A stretch of DNA of 64,000 nucleotides from Adiantum capillus-veneris. Taxonomy: Eukaryota > Streptophyta > Polypodiopsida > Polypodiales > Pteridaceae. The stretch spans positions 88,227,680 through 88,291,679 of the forward strand of contig CM043962.1 in assembly GCA_014529385.2 (NCBI GenBank), given 5' to 3'. The translations under genes and the position numbers were made by a program. The notes under the pieces were generated by a model. It was not told where the DNA came from and did not search any database. It saw only the letters and a list, made by a program, of their open reading frames with translations. Shown piece by piece: positions 1 through 12,090 of this stretch; within the stretch, counting starts at the first letter, position 1; every line of letters starts with the position of its first letter.

Positions 1-3000
1 GGTCTGGTAGTTTCAACACTTGATTTGGTGTAGTGCCTAACTCCACAAAGGGAACAATCCACTCTCTTATCGATAGATTGACTAATGTAAGAGCATAGTA
101 GTCATGGTTGTGTTGGTTTTAACACTCCTAGGTATTGAGCTGACAATACTCTGCCTATGAGACTTCTATGAGTTAAAAAATGCATACCTTATGTGGCTTT
201 ACTGTGGAAGGAACTAAAAAGTGGGAGCTTTAGTTTCTACATAGAGAGAACTATCGAGTAAGATCACCTATCAATTGAGAGTTGGTAGAGAGGGTGTGCA
301 TAGATCGAGAGGAGAGTCTACTATTCAAGAGCTGCTTGCACTTGTATTGGACTCCATGCTAAAAAAAAACCTAGGTTTAGTGTAATCCCACCTACAAATT
401 TTGAGATTTACCTCTAAATTTTTAGTTGAAGGTGAGAAAACCTACAAAATTTGAAAAAAATTAGTGTAAATTGGTGTAAAAACCTTTAGATTTAGTCAGT
501 TTAGCCCATTGTTTCTCATATGTAGGTTTGCAAGTTTTTGGGAAAAAAAATCGAGCACTGATTGGACTTCAAAGGCTATGCCCACAGGTCGAGGACCCGC
601 ATGCTAGCTATCACCCCCAATTCAAGGGTACTGCACTCAGGTGGTAATGTGAATTTTTGTGCACTCGGTACGTGTGATGTTGTCGGTTGCTCAAGGTGAG
701 CACATTGTACGCTTGCTGCTTGAGTTGAGTGCCACATTAGCAATATGTTGACGTGAGAGCCCTTTGGGCCTGTTGGAAGCATGTTCTTGTGAGAGCGTCC
801 GACTGGCAAGGCAAGGGAAGAGAAAGATAGAAGGACATCATTCATTGTATTTGCAACCATTTCTAGCCAAGTGGATGACCCCCTCGCAATTTTAATTATA
901 GAATAGATAAATGGGTTAGTAAGATGGAAATTGAGCAACTTGTAGATGCTTTTGGGGGTTGGTTATCTCCCAAGCGATGGATATTATTACCAAAAAAGAG
1001 TGGCTTGTAACATGCGATGGAGTACTCAATATCCTTGGTCCTTTAGCCAATAAAAGAAATAAAATTCTGTTCACGTGGAGCATGGGAAATTTTTCATTGA
1101 TGTTCCATGCATAGTCATGCTACTCCTAAAAAAATTGTGGCTATCTATCTATGGGGAAAGAGTCAACGGATTGTGTCCTTGCAAACACTTTGATATTATT
1201 TTCTTGGTATTGGATCTAAAATTACAAGATGTATGGGGACACCACGGAATATGCACAAACATTGACTCTTTGATAGGTTTTGTACACTTTTGGCTGTGGC
1301 ACCATAAGTGCATAAGTATATAAGCAAATGTGAAATTTTTATCATAGTTTGAAATTAGGGTGTGCCTAGCACAGGGTAAGAAACTATGGGATTTGAAAGT
1401 GCAGAGGTACACTAGGAAGCATAACCATGATTTATATGCACAACTACTAATGAGCCCAACTCAAAATTGACAAGCATCAAGGTTAACAAGAAATGAGTTG
1501 TCTTGTTTAGGAAATGTGTTTCCACCTTGCCAAATTAGCTATCATGAGTTTACAGCATGTGCTAAGGACAATGAGTGAATCATTGCCACTAAATATGGGG
1601 GACTATCTACATTGTTCTCGTGGATTTCTATCTCACCCTAGGACAATCCATTGTTTTACATAGGATTCAAAGAAGTATCTTATCATATATAGTGAGTTTA
1701 TTGGCTGAGATGTAGAGGTGACAAATAAAGTCAATCTTTGGGGTTTAATGGGAAGGATCAAAAGTAGACAAATCTAATTCTAGATTGAATTATCTTAGCC
1801 AAGATGAGCTTCAAATAGCCCAAAATACCCAAAAACAAGCTCTTCACAATGAAATAGTATGCCACCATTTTGAGAGTCATAAGCCGATCATAGTAAGATT
1901 CTAAGATTTTCCATAGACGTAGACCAAATTCTTTGCATAGTTAGCGGTAGGGACTTTTGAGCCCAAACCCCATGTATAGGTCACCAAATAGTGTAGTAAG
2001 GCTTGCAAGACTCCACAAGGTCAAAATACTTGTTAACAACCTGACCTTTGTGACATGAGTATGTTCAACCTCCCATTAGTTGTGCTACAATGTACGATAG
2101 AAAAGTTTGTGGTTGTCGTTACTTTGATAGTAAGTATCTTGAGCTGATGTGGCATTCTAGCTACGTTGAATATGCCAGTGGATACAAAGGGCTTCATAAC
2201 TAGTATGGAGGTCTTGTTTGAAGAACAAAGATAGTGTACATCATCACTCTAAACAATCACAAATCTACTGAACCACCATATGTGAATAAGATCATACTCA
2301 CAATCACGTTAACTTGCTCAAAATTGAGGGATATATTGTTCTAGATAGTATGGAACTTTTGGAGGGAGAAAGCTCCTGAAAATTCTCTCTACATTACTAG
2401 CGCTAGTAAGATTTAAAGATCATTTGTAGTTGATGATAAGTTATGAATGTCATCCATAGTTGAGGACAAGGAGGTGATGCATATCATCTTCCCTCTTCTT
2501 GTTTGTGAGGAAAGATGGAGTTCTACTTGTCATGTGTGTGAACTTATCCATAGTGATTACGAGATTGACTATATAGCATTGCATGTACCCTTAATCCGCA
2601 ATGATTACATAGTGAATGTAGAACCATGAAGCATGTACACAAGGATGCCTTGTTGATTGGTTAGTCATCAAGCATTTTTTGGGTAGATACTTTCACCTAG
2701 GGAGGCTGGTAAATACGTTTAGCTAGTATGAATAGGAGGCAACAAATTACATGTCCTAACTACACTTCATATGTTTACCCATACAAAAAAAGGAGGAAGT
2801 TCCAATGTGGGACCTTCACAAGGTATTATGATGAATGAAACTATGAGCATTAGGTTTACATGGTTTTAGTAGTTTGGACACTCTTTGCGGGTACCACCAG
2901 TTTAATTGCTCATTTGTGTGTAGCCATGTATATATGAAAAAGACACACATCATGCATATACCTTTTTATGCATAGGACCAAAACTAGTGCATAGACATTA

Positions 3001-3300
3001 TTAACCATCTCATTGTGAGATATATTACGTTTCTTGAAAGGACACGAGAAATTGATGTGCTTTTAGGCATAGCTCGATCTAAGATTTAAATCTTGGATAT
3101 GATACATTACCACATAGATTTCCAAGAAAAATTTCTTTTGAGGACAAAAACCCTCCTTGAAAGAGAAGGGAAAAGACATCAAGATGTCTCCTTAACTATT
3201 TGAATGCCTCCGCTAGAGTAAGAATATTCAATTGTAGTGGTGCAAGATTTCCAATGGACATCTTTAAAATGTGTATCTTCATGTATTGCGTGTAGTCTAA
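1..3300. other. No recognisable gene
   Basis: I read both strands and found only short, composition-driven open frames with no motif I recognise. The stretch is AT-rich with scattered stops and is probably decayed intergenic or transposon DNA. A very diverged element could be hidden here, because nothing in it was strong enough to name. Confidence 0.5.
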
Positions 3301-3321
3301 TGTTCAAATTTGAATTATGAT

Positions 3322-3393
3322 GCATTGGCACCATGTGGTATTACTTAGAGTGTAATTGCATTGGCAGTGTGTGGTATTATTTAGAGTGTAATT
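3322..3393. repeat. 36-bp tandem duplication
   Basis: Two adjacent 36-bp copies, at 3322-3357 and 3358-3393, each begin GCATTGGCA and end TTAGAGTGTAATT with a few mismatches. It is a simple local duplication with no associated gene. Confidence 0.8.
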
Positions 3394-3529
3394 TGTTTGC
3401 ATGTATACTTAAAATGGAATCCCTTGTTAGTTGTAGAGTTAAAAGTGAAGGTAAGAGCCAAGATAGATGCAAAATATTGTCAGCTCATCAATATCTTTTT
3501 CAATTTTCTATCCAGTATCTGTTCTAGAG

Positions 3530-4790
3530 CTGTTATCTCCTCGCCCAGCTCTATTTCGGCCTATCAATCATTCTCATTGTTGCACCTTTCTGGGGCACCG
3601 TGCAGATATATGTCCTTGTTCTTCACAATCAAAACACTTTCCCATTTTGAGATATTTGTCTTTCTGCTCCTCTGTTAGTTAGGGGCGTGAATCTTTCTTT
3701 CCTCTTCTTCTATGATCATTCATCAAAAGTTGTTCTATTGGACAAGTCAAATTAATTGAATGCATAGAAAACCCTTTCTTAGCATGTCCCATCAGTTGTT
3801 GTATGGACTCAAATTTCTGTAATAAGTAGTAGTCGCAAATCTCTTTGGGAAGTCCACAGCAAAATCGCTCGATTTGTTGCTTAAAACCGATCTTTTTAAA
3901 AGATGAAGCAGGTAGAAAAACATCCCAAAGTCTTTTTAAAAGACTTTGACTTTTCCTCTACTACTGTTGCTGCTACTACTACCTGGATATTTTGACGGTG
4001 AATTCTTTGATGTCAAAGTTTCTACAAGACTTATTCTTGTAGAAATATTTTGAGAAATGCCAAGTTGGTTTGAAGCACTCCGTTACACTTTTTATTATTA
4101 GTCCTACTTGATAAAGATGCAGTCCTAGATAATGATGCAATGTAAGCTCATCCATTCACTCCCGCCTTCTTTGTTTGCTTCTTTTCTTCTTTGATTTAGG
4201 CATTTATGACTTGTTGGAAGGTGGGCATTGGTTCCTTTTGTTCTAGCATTGTAACTATGTTATCAAAATTTTCTAGAATGCTTAAGAGCACAACAACCTT
4301 ATCTTCCTCTGGAATCTGACACTCAATGTAAGTTAATTGAGTAATGGTACTCATTAACCTATTTACGAGGCTTGAAATGTCATCCTCTTGATTCATTATC
4401 AGTTTGTAGAGGTTCTTTCTAAGGCTAATTTTGCTCTTTGTACCAAAATTTTCTTATAAGATTGTCCATGCTTGGAGTGTCGTGGTGCAATTCTCAGTGA
4501 AGTACACATAATTATCGTGCAATAAGATTATGATTATGCCTAGATCTTATTCATATTTGGCTTGCATTTGTGCTAACTAGGTTCTAGTGAGTGTGTCGTC
4601 AATTGTGGATGGTTCAATTGTGCATGGTTTGAAAAAAGACCATAGTTTCTTTCGCATGAGATACCCTCGCAGTTTAGTCTGCCAGGTATGGATCCCTTCC
4701 CCATTAAATTTTTCCAATCCCCTTTTCTCCCATATTTCTGGTAGAGGGGTCTTCGCAATTAGCTGGGGCTATTGCCAGTCTCTAGCCTCT
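3530..4790 (-). pseudogene. Ty1/copia gag relic (minus strand)
   Basis: Read on the minus strand from about 4790 downwards, this matches the capsid-like Gag of plant copia elements. First comes a segment with WQTKLRGYLMRKKLWSFF. Then comes the helical UBN2-type region at 4396-4196, with LTYIECQIPEEDKVVVLLSI. Further downstream, near 3640-3590, is a clear CCHC zinc knuckle, CFDCEEQGHISARC, with the CX2CX4HX4C spacing used to bind RNA. The frame is broken several times, and the stretch between capsid and knuckle (about 4100-3700) reads more like a different retroelement Gag, so two relics may be fused. No protease, integrase or RT follows. The copy is dead and partial. Confidence 0.65.
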
Positions 4791-5279
4791 TTAAAATTGG
4801 CACTCGAGTGATCTATCCTCTAAGGTGATGGATAAATACATACATTGATTTGAAATCTTAACTTTAAAGTACAAGAGATTCAGGGAGAATGAGAAAAAAA
4901 AAACTTGCTTTGTTTTGAAGCTTGAAAGAATTCTTAAAGTTGGAGGTACTTTGATTCTCTGGTGCTTTGTAAAATTATCTTGAAGCTTCTTTGGATATAC
5001 CTTGATGGATGAACACCCTTGTTGAAGCTCTTGAAGCTTAGATCCTTCCCTTGAATTTACTTTGAATTCCGAATCCCCTTTTGTGTGTTTCTCCCTTGAA
5101 GGAGGTAAAGATTGGTGGAGCCTTCCTTTTCAGTGGGATTTCTCTCTAGGGATTCGTTGTCAAGACTAGCTGGATAACATTGTGGGAAATGGCCCTTTGG
5201 AAGCTTTGAAGCTTCGAATTTGATTGTAAGCAAATACATAAGATCAAGGCTCTGAAAATCGTAAAAAAAACAAGAAAAC

Positions 5280-7643
5280 GAGTGTTTGTGGACACTTTCC
5301 ACAACCCCACTCGCGGCCCCGAGGATGAACCGACAGATGGAGAGGCCTCCAAGAGGCCTTGAATCCCTACAGGGTAGGTCAAGGCAAGCGTCCTCTCCTC
5401 TGCGGATGTGTCAATGGCCGCGGGCTTGGGGTCCTTCACATCAGCCAGTACCCCGCTGATCTGCAAGTGTGGTAGCACTACGTCAGGGCCTGCTGGGCAC
5501 TCGTGAAGGAGGAAGATCATTATGGCCTAGACAGAGAAAAAAGTGTTTCCGATCTTTCCCCTACGCATTGCTCGCACATCATCATCTTCAAGCCGCACAT
5601 ATTGTCCGACGGGCTGTGCTATGGTGGCAAAGCGTGCAAGCCGCTCATGAAATGGCATGTCCCCTTTGTAGATGTGGTGCAGAAGGCCCTCATGGACCCA
5701 TTGCCCTTTCCGGTTTGGTAACTCAACAATGAATCTCCCCATGCACGTGGATATGTATGAAGTGATGTGCTCAAGAGATTGAGAGTGGAGGGTCAAGGTG
5801 GTTTCCAAATCGGGTTGGGTTGTGAAAAATGCATGAAGCTCAGGGCGATTTGCATGCCCAGCCTCAGTAAGGAATGCAGCTAAAGCACTAGTAGCAGCCA
5901 TGTCTTCTCTTTGCGTGATTGGGTATGCTAGGTCTCTCTGCAATCTTGGGATGAAAATGGTAAAATGAGGAGGTGGTCCCCCTTATATAGACATATTCCA
6001 TCTCAAAAAAATAAAAAATATGCGTTTTGAAAATAAAATTACACAAGACATTAAAACTCAAGTACAACACCTTAAAAATTTTCAAAATCTTTAATAAAAT
6101 ATCCAATATATAAACGATTAAAGTTACAAGCGAATTCACTTAGACAAGATGATTTCGTATGTAGCCCAATCTTTGTAAACAAGCATAGTGGCCTCCATCC
6201 GCCTTCCAGCCTACACAACCAAAAAATGGGCAATCAAGATACAAATACCCACAAAAATTAAGAAAAGGTAGCTAATCAAGCACAAAGAAGACCTTGCGTT
6301 GTTCCAGTTTGAAACTTGCATTGCCGACATCCTCGAATCCCATTATGACAAAGTGTTCCCGAAGATTGGCAAGAGTCCAATGCGGATTCACTGCAACCAC
6401 CTCCACCTCATTATTGGGCATGCGGACACGAATTTCAAAGGATTGAACCTCTTCGGCTGTTAGCTGCAAGGGTATCCATTTGCCACGTTTGTGCATCCAC
6501 CTTTCGTAGCTAAACCGTGCATACAAGGTGCACCTTGCCTTCAAATATCGAAGGCAAAGCTGTGTGGGGGACACATTGCACTTGTAACGGTCACCATCAT
6601 GCAAACCGTCAACATAGCCCCAATTGACACCTAGAATGGTGTCCATTGCATCTATGTCAACTTCTTTGCAAACAAACATTGTTGGTGTTTCCACAATCGG
6701 CAGAGAGCGGAATGCATGCACAAACAAATGAATGGGACAATGCCAACTGAGACCCACCGATCTGGTTGCCTTACCAAACTTTAGGGACCCTTGAAAATCT
6801 TGCAGCACCTTGCGCTTGAAAGAAAGCAAGGCCCAATGGTCTGGAGTTGACCATTCTGCACTCTACAATGAGGGTGTCTCCACAACTTCTAGCCTACCAT
6901 AGCTTTGGCTTGACTTCCGCACCACATACTTGTGGGAGTACATGAATATTTGCTACTCGGTAAGTTTTTTCGACGAGACATTAGGAAACATAAGCTCCCC
7001 AATGTGAGCATGCACAACCATGAACGTGCCTGAGAGGCACTCAAGCGGCTGCTCCTCAACTAAGCTGGATGGAAAAACATCTTTACAAATGCCCTTAGTC
7101 AAACATAATGATCGCATGCACGTAAACATGATATATGCATGGGATAGCTAAACCATGGGACCTACAATGAGGTGCAAATTGAGTTGAAGCTCTCTTCAGG
7201 TGGATCTCAGCTGCACTGTACACGTGTTGCACGATGGCCACCTTTCCGGACTTGGTTTCTTTGAATACCAATAGTCTTCCCTTCCAATGGCGTTCCAATA
7301 CGCCTCGACATCGTACGCAATGAGGTCCAGCACTGGACGGTTGCATGTAGACCCATGAACCCTTCTTGAATACCTGTGGGATCCATCCCCCCTCTAATTT
7401 TTTTGTGTTGTGCAACACAATCTCCTGTATCTCTGGTTTGGGCTGTCTATGCGTGGTAGCGGTGGACATGCTTGGGAAGTTGGGCTTAGGAAGGGATTGG
7501 GAATGGATGGGAGGAAGGCGAGGGAGAGAAGTGGGCAAGGCGTGGTAGCGTGGGATCCATCCCCCCTCTGATTTTTTTGTGTTGTGCAACACAATCTCCT
7601 GTATCTCTGGTTTGGGCTGTCTATGCGTGGTAGCGGTGGACAT
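5280..7643 (-). pseudogene. Unrecognised multi-exon gene, decayed
   Basis: A run of coding-like sequence on the minus strand with plausible splice borders. Exon 1 is about 7643-7165 (starts MSTATTHRQ; includes GSWVYMQPSSAG and CRGVLERHWKGRLLVF). Exon 2 is about 7093-6290 (EQPLECLSGTFMVVHAHIG, then IRVRMPNNEVEVVAV and a TLANLREHF segment). A small exon lies at about 6213-6143, and a last exon runs from about 5940 to 5280. Acceptors such as TTGTGTAG before the small exon and a GTGAATTC donor after it look real, although exact borders are uncertain. In-frame TAG codons interrupt exon 2 twice and the last exon once (5527-5529), and all could come from CAG. I do not recognise the protein. A BAH-like fold for exons 1-2 is a guess only. 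It could be a host gene family or a gene from a large transposon. Confidence 0.45.
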
Positions 7644-7724
7644 GCTTGGGAAGTTGGGCTTAGGAAGGGATTGGGAATGGATGGGAGGAAGGCGAGGGAG
7701 AGAAGTGGGCAAGGCTGTGGGCTA
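7377..7724. repeat. 174-bp near-perfect tandem duplication
   Basis: Copies at 7377-7550 and 7551-about 7716 are almost identical; I saw one difference, CTAATTT against CTGATTT. The 174-bp period is 58 codons, so the minus-strand reading frame of the decayed gene at 5.3-7.6 kb is preserved through both copies and its N-terminal segment (MSTATTHRQ...GGWIP) occurs twice. The near-identity implies a recent event. Confidence 0.9.
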
Positions 7725-8060
7725 TTGTGTGTGGGTACTGTGGAGAGAGAATGAGGAGCTGAGGGGAGGGTGAGGTGAGCTGCCTATGGTGGCTTTGACA
7801 GTAGAGATAGAGAAAGAGGGGAGGAGTGAGAGGTAGAGAGGATAGTGGAGCTGTGGGCTATGGAGTGTGGGACTGTAGAGGGTTGATGGAGGTGTGAGAG
7901 AAGGGGGAGCTATGGAGAGAGGAAGAGAGTGGTGGAAAGCTTTTGGCTATGGATGCCTTGACTGTAGAGAGAGAATGGGAGGAGGGAGAAGAGGGAGAGT
8001 GTGGGAGAGAAAAGTAGTGAGGGAGGGAGAGAAAAGTGGATTTTGGGGGGAGAAATTGAC
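7725..8060. other. Strongly purine-rich stretch
   Basis: The plus strand is dominated by GAGAG, GGGAG and GTGGAG motifs with imperfect local repeats (GTGGGCTAT near 7718 and 7854). It lies directly upstream of the decayed minus-strand gene and could be its 5' leader or promoter, but no promoter element was identified. Confidence 0.5.
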
Positions 8061-8206
8061 CTTTTGAAGTTAGTATATGTTTTGGAGGCAAATGAGTCAA
8101 TTTTGACACTTATTTTTTTTTTCATTTTTTAGGGTTTTTAAGGCTACACATTTTTTTCTTTTGGGGGGGTCCCTCCCTCTTTTATGACACCTCTTTCCCC
8201 CTTTTA

Positions 8207-8232
8207 CCCCCCCCCCCCCCCCCCCCCCCCCC
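8207..8232. repeat. Poly-C tract
   Basis: A 26-base cytosine run. Several other G or C runs occur in the window (8806-8817, 13703-13724, 14259-14281, 34441-34452), so such tracts are a recurrent local feature. Exact lengths are prone to sequencing error. Confidence 0.85.
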
Positions 8233-8319
8233 GCCCACACCCCACCACACCACTCTCTAAGAACCAAGCATTGAAGAGGGAGACAATTAGGCTGCACCCC
8301 TACCATTCCTCCCCCTCTA

Positions 8320-9326
8320 GGTGATATCCCAAGAGCCCTCTCATTGGTTCTCCCTTAAGCCTTCACTAATCAAAAAGGCCCAAAGAGAGTCCATATTTTT
8401 CCTAATGACTTTGTCGAAATAGCCTAAGTTGGCTTCCAGCTTTGTGCAAACCTTTGAAACTAGGGACAAGGACTCTAAAGCTTTCAAGAAAAACATAAAA
8501 GTATTACTTGCCAAATGATAACAACCAGGGTGGGGTGTAGGAGTTGCTGGTCCATCGTAGTGGTTTGCAACGCCTTCTAGATATTGAATATAGGCTAGTT
8601 GATTGTTTTTATATCAAGGTCTGGTATCAGTCCTACATGGAGCATCCATAGGCCTTGTTTTCTTTCAACCAACCAAGTAAACGTGTGGTATGTCAAGAAA
8701 ATTAAGTCATGTGGAAGGACATAGGAAAGGATGCATCTTCTTAGGAGTGCTGGTGTGCTATTATGAAAAAAATTGCCCAATATCTTTTCAAAGAAAATTC
8801 TTTTCGGGGGGGGGGGGAAATGTCATGTAGCATAATAGGCTCTACAGGTTTATATGGTGCCACCCATAGAAATAGTAGAGCTCAAGTAGGCATTAGGAGG
8901 ATTGGATGCCGAGTGTGTCTAATTTTTAGGGGTGAGAGTGACCACAGTCAAAGTGCCAATGGGGTGGTTAGGCTAGTGTGGACAAGTAGTCCAACACTAC
9001 ATAGACAGAGAGGAGTTATTATTGTAGTATGCACAAAATTTGAGGTGCATGGTGCACTATATAGCCCTCCACACAAAATCTGAGCTCTTTGTCTCCTTCT
9101 CACTAAGTCATGGCGTAGACTAGGATGACATTACAAAAGAATAACAAAAGGTTCATAACTTCAAAAGCAACAATTTTAAGGCATCTACTAGATAACAAAT
9201 TGTAGTCTTGCTTTTAAGGATTCAAGGCTATGGAAGCAAGGAGTGCATGCAGAAGGAGACAAACCCATGGCAAGGTATGCACCTTTTCAAACAATAAAAG
9301 GAATCCAAATGTGCTGCATGTGCCCT

Positions 9327-9330
<4 letters not shown>
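8320..9330. other. No recognisable gene
   Basis: Only short frames without recognisable motifs. A 12-base G run sits at about 8806-8817. Confidence 0.5.

Positions 9331-9385
<55 letters not shown>
9331..9385. repeat. (GA)n microsatellite
   Basis: About 55 bp of uninterrupted GA dinucleotides. Serine/leucine- or arginine/glutamate-repeat frames across it are artefacts. Confidence 0.95.
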
Positions 9386-9386
<1 letters not shown>

Positions 9387-10086
9387 ATGGGTACCTCCCC
9401 CATCTACAAGGTTATGTTGCAAATGGACTCAATGTGTCTTACACACATGCAATACTATCAACTCCTTTTGGTGCTTATGGTGTTGGGATGGAAAACTTGT
9501 GAGGCTTGTAATGTTGCTACAAGATCACGTTGCAAGTGCTTTTCCTTCTTTCATGCCGTGTTGAACAACTTCCTGTCCTTTTTGGCCATGAACAAAGGCA
9601 CAAAGGGCCTACATGTGCTCCCCCATCTAGGACACGAGGTCTAACATTCTATATTTTTGGGCTTGGTGGTGGGTTCTTCAACTCTCTCATGATTCCTTTT
9701 TGACTTATGTAGACTACCCATTCTTTTTAACTTTAGCTAGTTCACTTGCTCTGTTCTTCTTGTGGACTGGTATCATCTCATGTGAGATTCATACCAATGT
9801 GCCTTGGAGTAGTATCATTCATTTTATTGCTTTTATCCTCTCACTCACATCATTCTAACATACTATGCATTTTTTTCCTTTGTCTTCTGTAAGCATTGGG
9901 TCCTAGAGATAAAAAAAATTACGTGACCTTGGTTTATCTTTCTTTAAGTAAGTTTGTATCTTACAATCCAAGCCATGGCACACCTTCTCCCATCTGGCTA
10001 GCCTCTGATCGTGAGGCTACTGGAGGGGAGCAGGGTTGTGCTCCAATTTGTGAGTTTTGAAAAAAAAGGCTATATCTATCAAGTAG
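9386..10086. other. No recognisable gene
   Basis: AT-rich sequence between the GA microsatellite and the short-LTR element. No coding motif was recognised on either strand. Confidence 0.5.
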
Positions 10087-10237
10087 TGTGGTATATTGTC
10101 AAGACAACGGTAGGACCAAGGGTGGGCATGACAGACTAGGCATAAATGGTTCAGGGGCTCCTAAAGTTAGGCAAGAGCCCACAAGAGGAGGTGGTTGCCA
10201 TGAGATCAACATACAAGTCCCTATTTTGTTCTTTCAT
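10087..10237 (+). repeat. 5' LTR of short-LTR element
   Basis: The start is estimated at TGTGGTATATTG and the end is set by the abutting primer site. It matches the 3' copy at 13724-13852 through GGACCAAGGGTGGG, GGGGCTCCTAAAG and GAGATCAACAT, with many substitutions, so the insertion is old. Confidence 0.55.
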
Positions 10238-10247
10238 TGGTATCAGA
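10238..10247 (+). other. Primer-binding site, initiator tRNA-Met
   Basis: TGGTATCAGA matches the complement of the 3' end of plant initiator tRNA-Met, the usual primer of copia and many Ty3 elements. The following bases (TTAGGGC) have diverged from the longer match. Confidence 0.7.
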
Positions 10248-10489
10248 TTAGGGCTCTAGGGTGTGGCTTGCATGAATTTTGCATTCATGCATCATTGAGC
10301 AAGGTAAGCCAAGCATCAAGGTCAAGCTTGCGAGCCTATAGAGAGGGAGAGTTGTGGGAGTTGTTCCCTACACACACGCACACTTGTGGGTTTACCATTA
10401 TCAATCGTGTTGTTGATGAGCTAGATGTGTTCATGATGCTATGTGTAGAAGAATATGTCACTATAGTGGGGTGCATAGTTCAACAACTC

Positions 10490-10493
<4 letters not shown>

Positions 10494-10535
<42 letters not shown>
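10494..10535. repeat. (CT)n microsatellite
   Basis: About 42 bp of CT dinucleotides inside the leader of the short-LTR element. Confidence 0.95.
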
Positions 10536-10538
<3 letters not shown>

Positions 10539-11514
10539 TTTGTGTTGCATGTTTGAGGCACCATGGCTTGGCCTTCCTTTCACATAGGTGAGCGCCCTTT
10601 GGGGTATTGAGTGGCCAAGTGGCCACCACCCCTCCACGGAGCCACTCCCACTACTTCGGCAACAACAAAAAAAAAAACAATCGGCAAAACAATCGAGTCG
10701 CGAGCCTTGTCGACACAGTAAGCGTTGGCAAAATTTCAACAATTAATTTTAATATTTCTAAAATTTCTACCAAAATTTCCCTTGGTTCGAGCTAGCCTTT
10801 CATCACATTGGCTTAAATTTGAGATACAATCTCACTTTTGTTTTCTTTGATCTTCATCATCTTCGTGTTGTGAGCTCTTTGAAGTAGACTTGCCTGCATG
10901 CATGGGCATGCACTGCATGCTTTCACTATGAATTTTGGATTGAGATCGGTTTCAATTTTTTCATAGTAGACCTTCACATTTGCTACATATTTTGAATGGC
11001 TTATGCTCTAGTGCACTTTCCTTGCTTAAGACAAGAGCTCTTTTGCAGTGCTCGAGTACTACTCGTCTAACATCCTTTTCTAAAACTAAGTTTTCCAACA
11101 TTTCTCACAAAGTTTAAATTTCTCCAAGCTTTTCATCATGTTGTCTGGAAATGATATTCCAATAGACCATACATTTGAATAGAAGCTTCTTCACAACTAG
11201 AGCCACAAATGCGGTTATGCAAGACATGTGAGCAACATAGGATATTTTTTTGCCAACAACTGAGCATGACTTAGTTGATCTGCACGAATTCAACGCTCTC
11301 ATGATGCCCTCAAAAAATAGAAACGAGTTTTGTCGCCATTAACACAAGCTTAATTGTACTCACGGAGGTAGTTAACTAGTTTATGGGGCATCTAGCTAAG
11401 AAGCAGCCATAGATTCTAGGGGCTGTTACTCAAGGAGCCTACAGGGGTGCCCATTACCATAGGATTCTTTCTCACTAGGGTATGATAATCCCAAATCTTC
11501 ATCCTTGATGAAAG

Positions 11515-12090
11515 ACTTGAAGCCCCCAATCTACAAAGGTGAAGGTCGGGATCTCAACAAAGATGTATCATAACTATATTCTTGCATAAATGGACTAGCA
11601 TTCACTATCTACGGTCCACGCTAAATGTTGTACATCCTAGAGAGACGAGTTTAGATTTGCAAGGCAAGGCATACAAGTGGTGGATAACTATTCCACCAAC
11701 ATGCAAACCCAAGACATGAGTGCAGTTTTGACATATCTTTCAGAAAGAATTTTTGCATAGCAATGAAGCAGATACGAATTGTATGGCACGGGACAACTGT
11801 TACATGCAATTCTTCTATCACCAGTTACATCTCCAAGTGTCACAAGATAGTTCTTAAGCTAGATGGGATCGATGAATTCCAAAAAACTTGAGGTTTTCTT
11901 CGTGGTCTCCATCCTAATATAAAGGCTTCCCTTACTCATTTGCAGCCAAGACCTTAGAAGAGGCAATTGTACAAGCTTTGGTGTATGATGCAGATGAAAA
12001 GGGATTGCAACAGACACGTCCGATCACAAACTTATGGGGTCTCCGAGGAGGGGTACGACCTCTTCATATTCTCTATTTGCTGCTGACTTT
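11515..12090 (+). pseudogene. Ty3 gag relic
   Basis: Plus-strand fragments in shifting frames read as a Ty3-type Gag. LKPPIYKGEGRDLNKD lies near 11520. FLRGLHPNIKASLTHL lies near 11900, and a segment resembling a TLEEAI motif leads into VYDADEKGLQQTRP. Gag would coat the element RNA in the cytoplasm. Numerous stops and frame changes show that it is dead. Its position downstream of the primer site supports the element call. Confidence 0.55.

Noticed and set aside
3333-3682. Overlapping plus-strand frames
   Set aside because: Opposite strand to the copia gag zinc knuckle; shadows without motifs.
9228-10742. Open frames rich in Ser-Leu or Arg-Glu repeats
   Set aside because: They are translations of the GA/CT microsatellites; the same applies at 14385-14656, 19112-19572 and 32043-32483.
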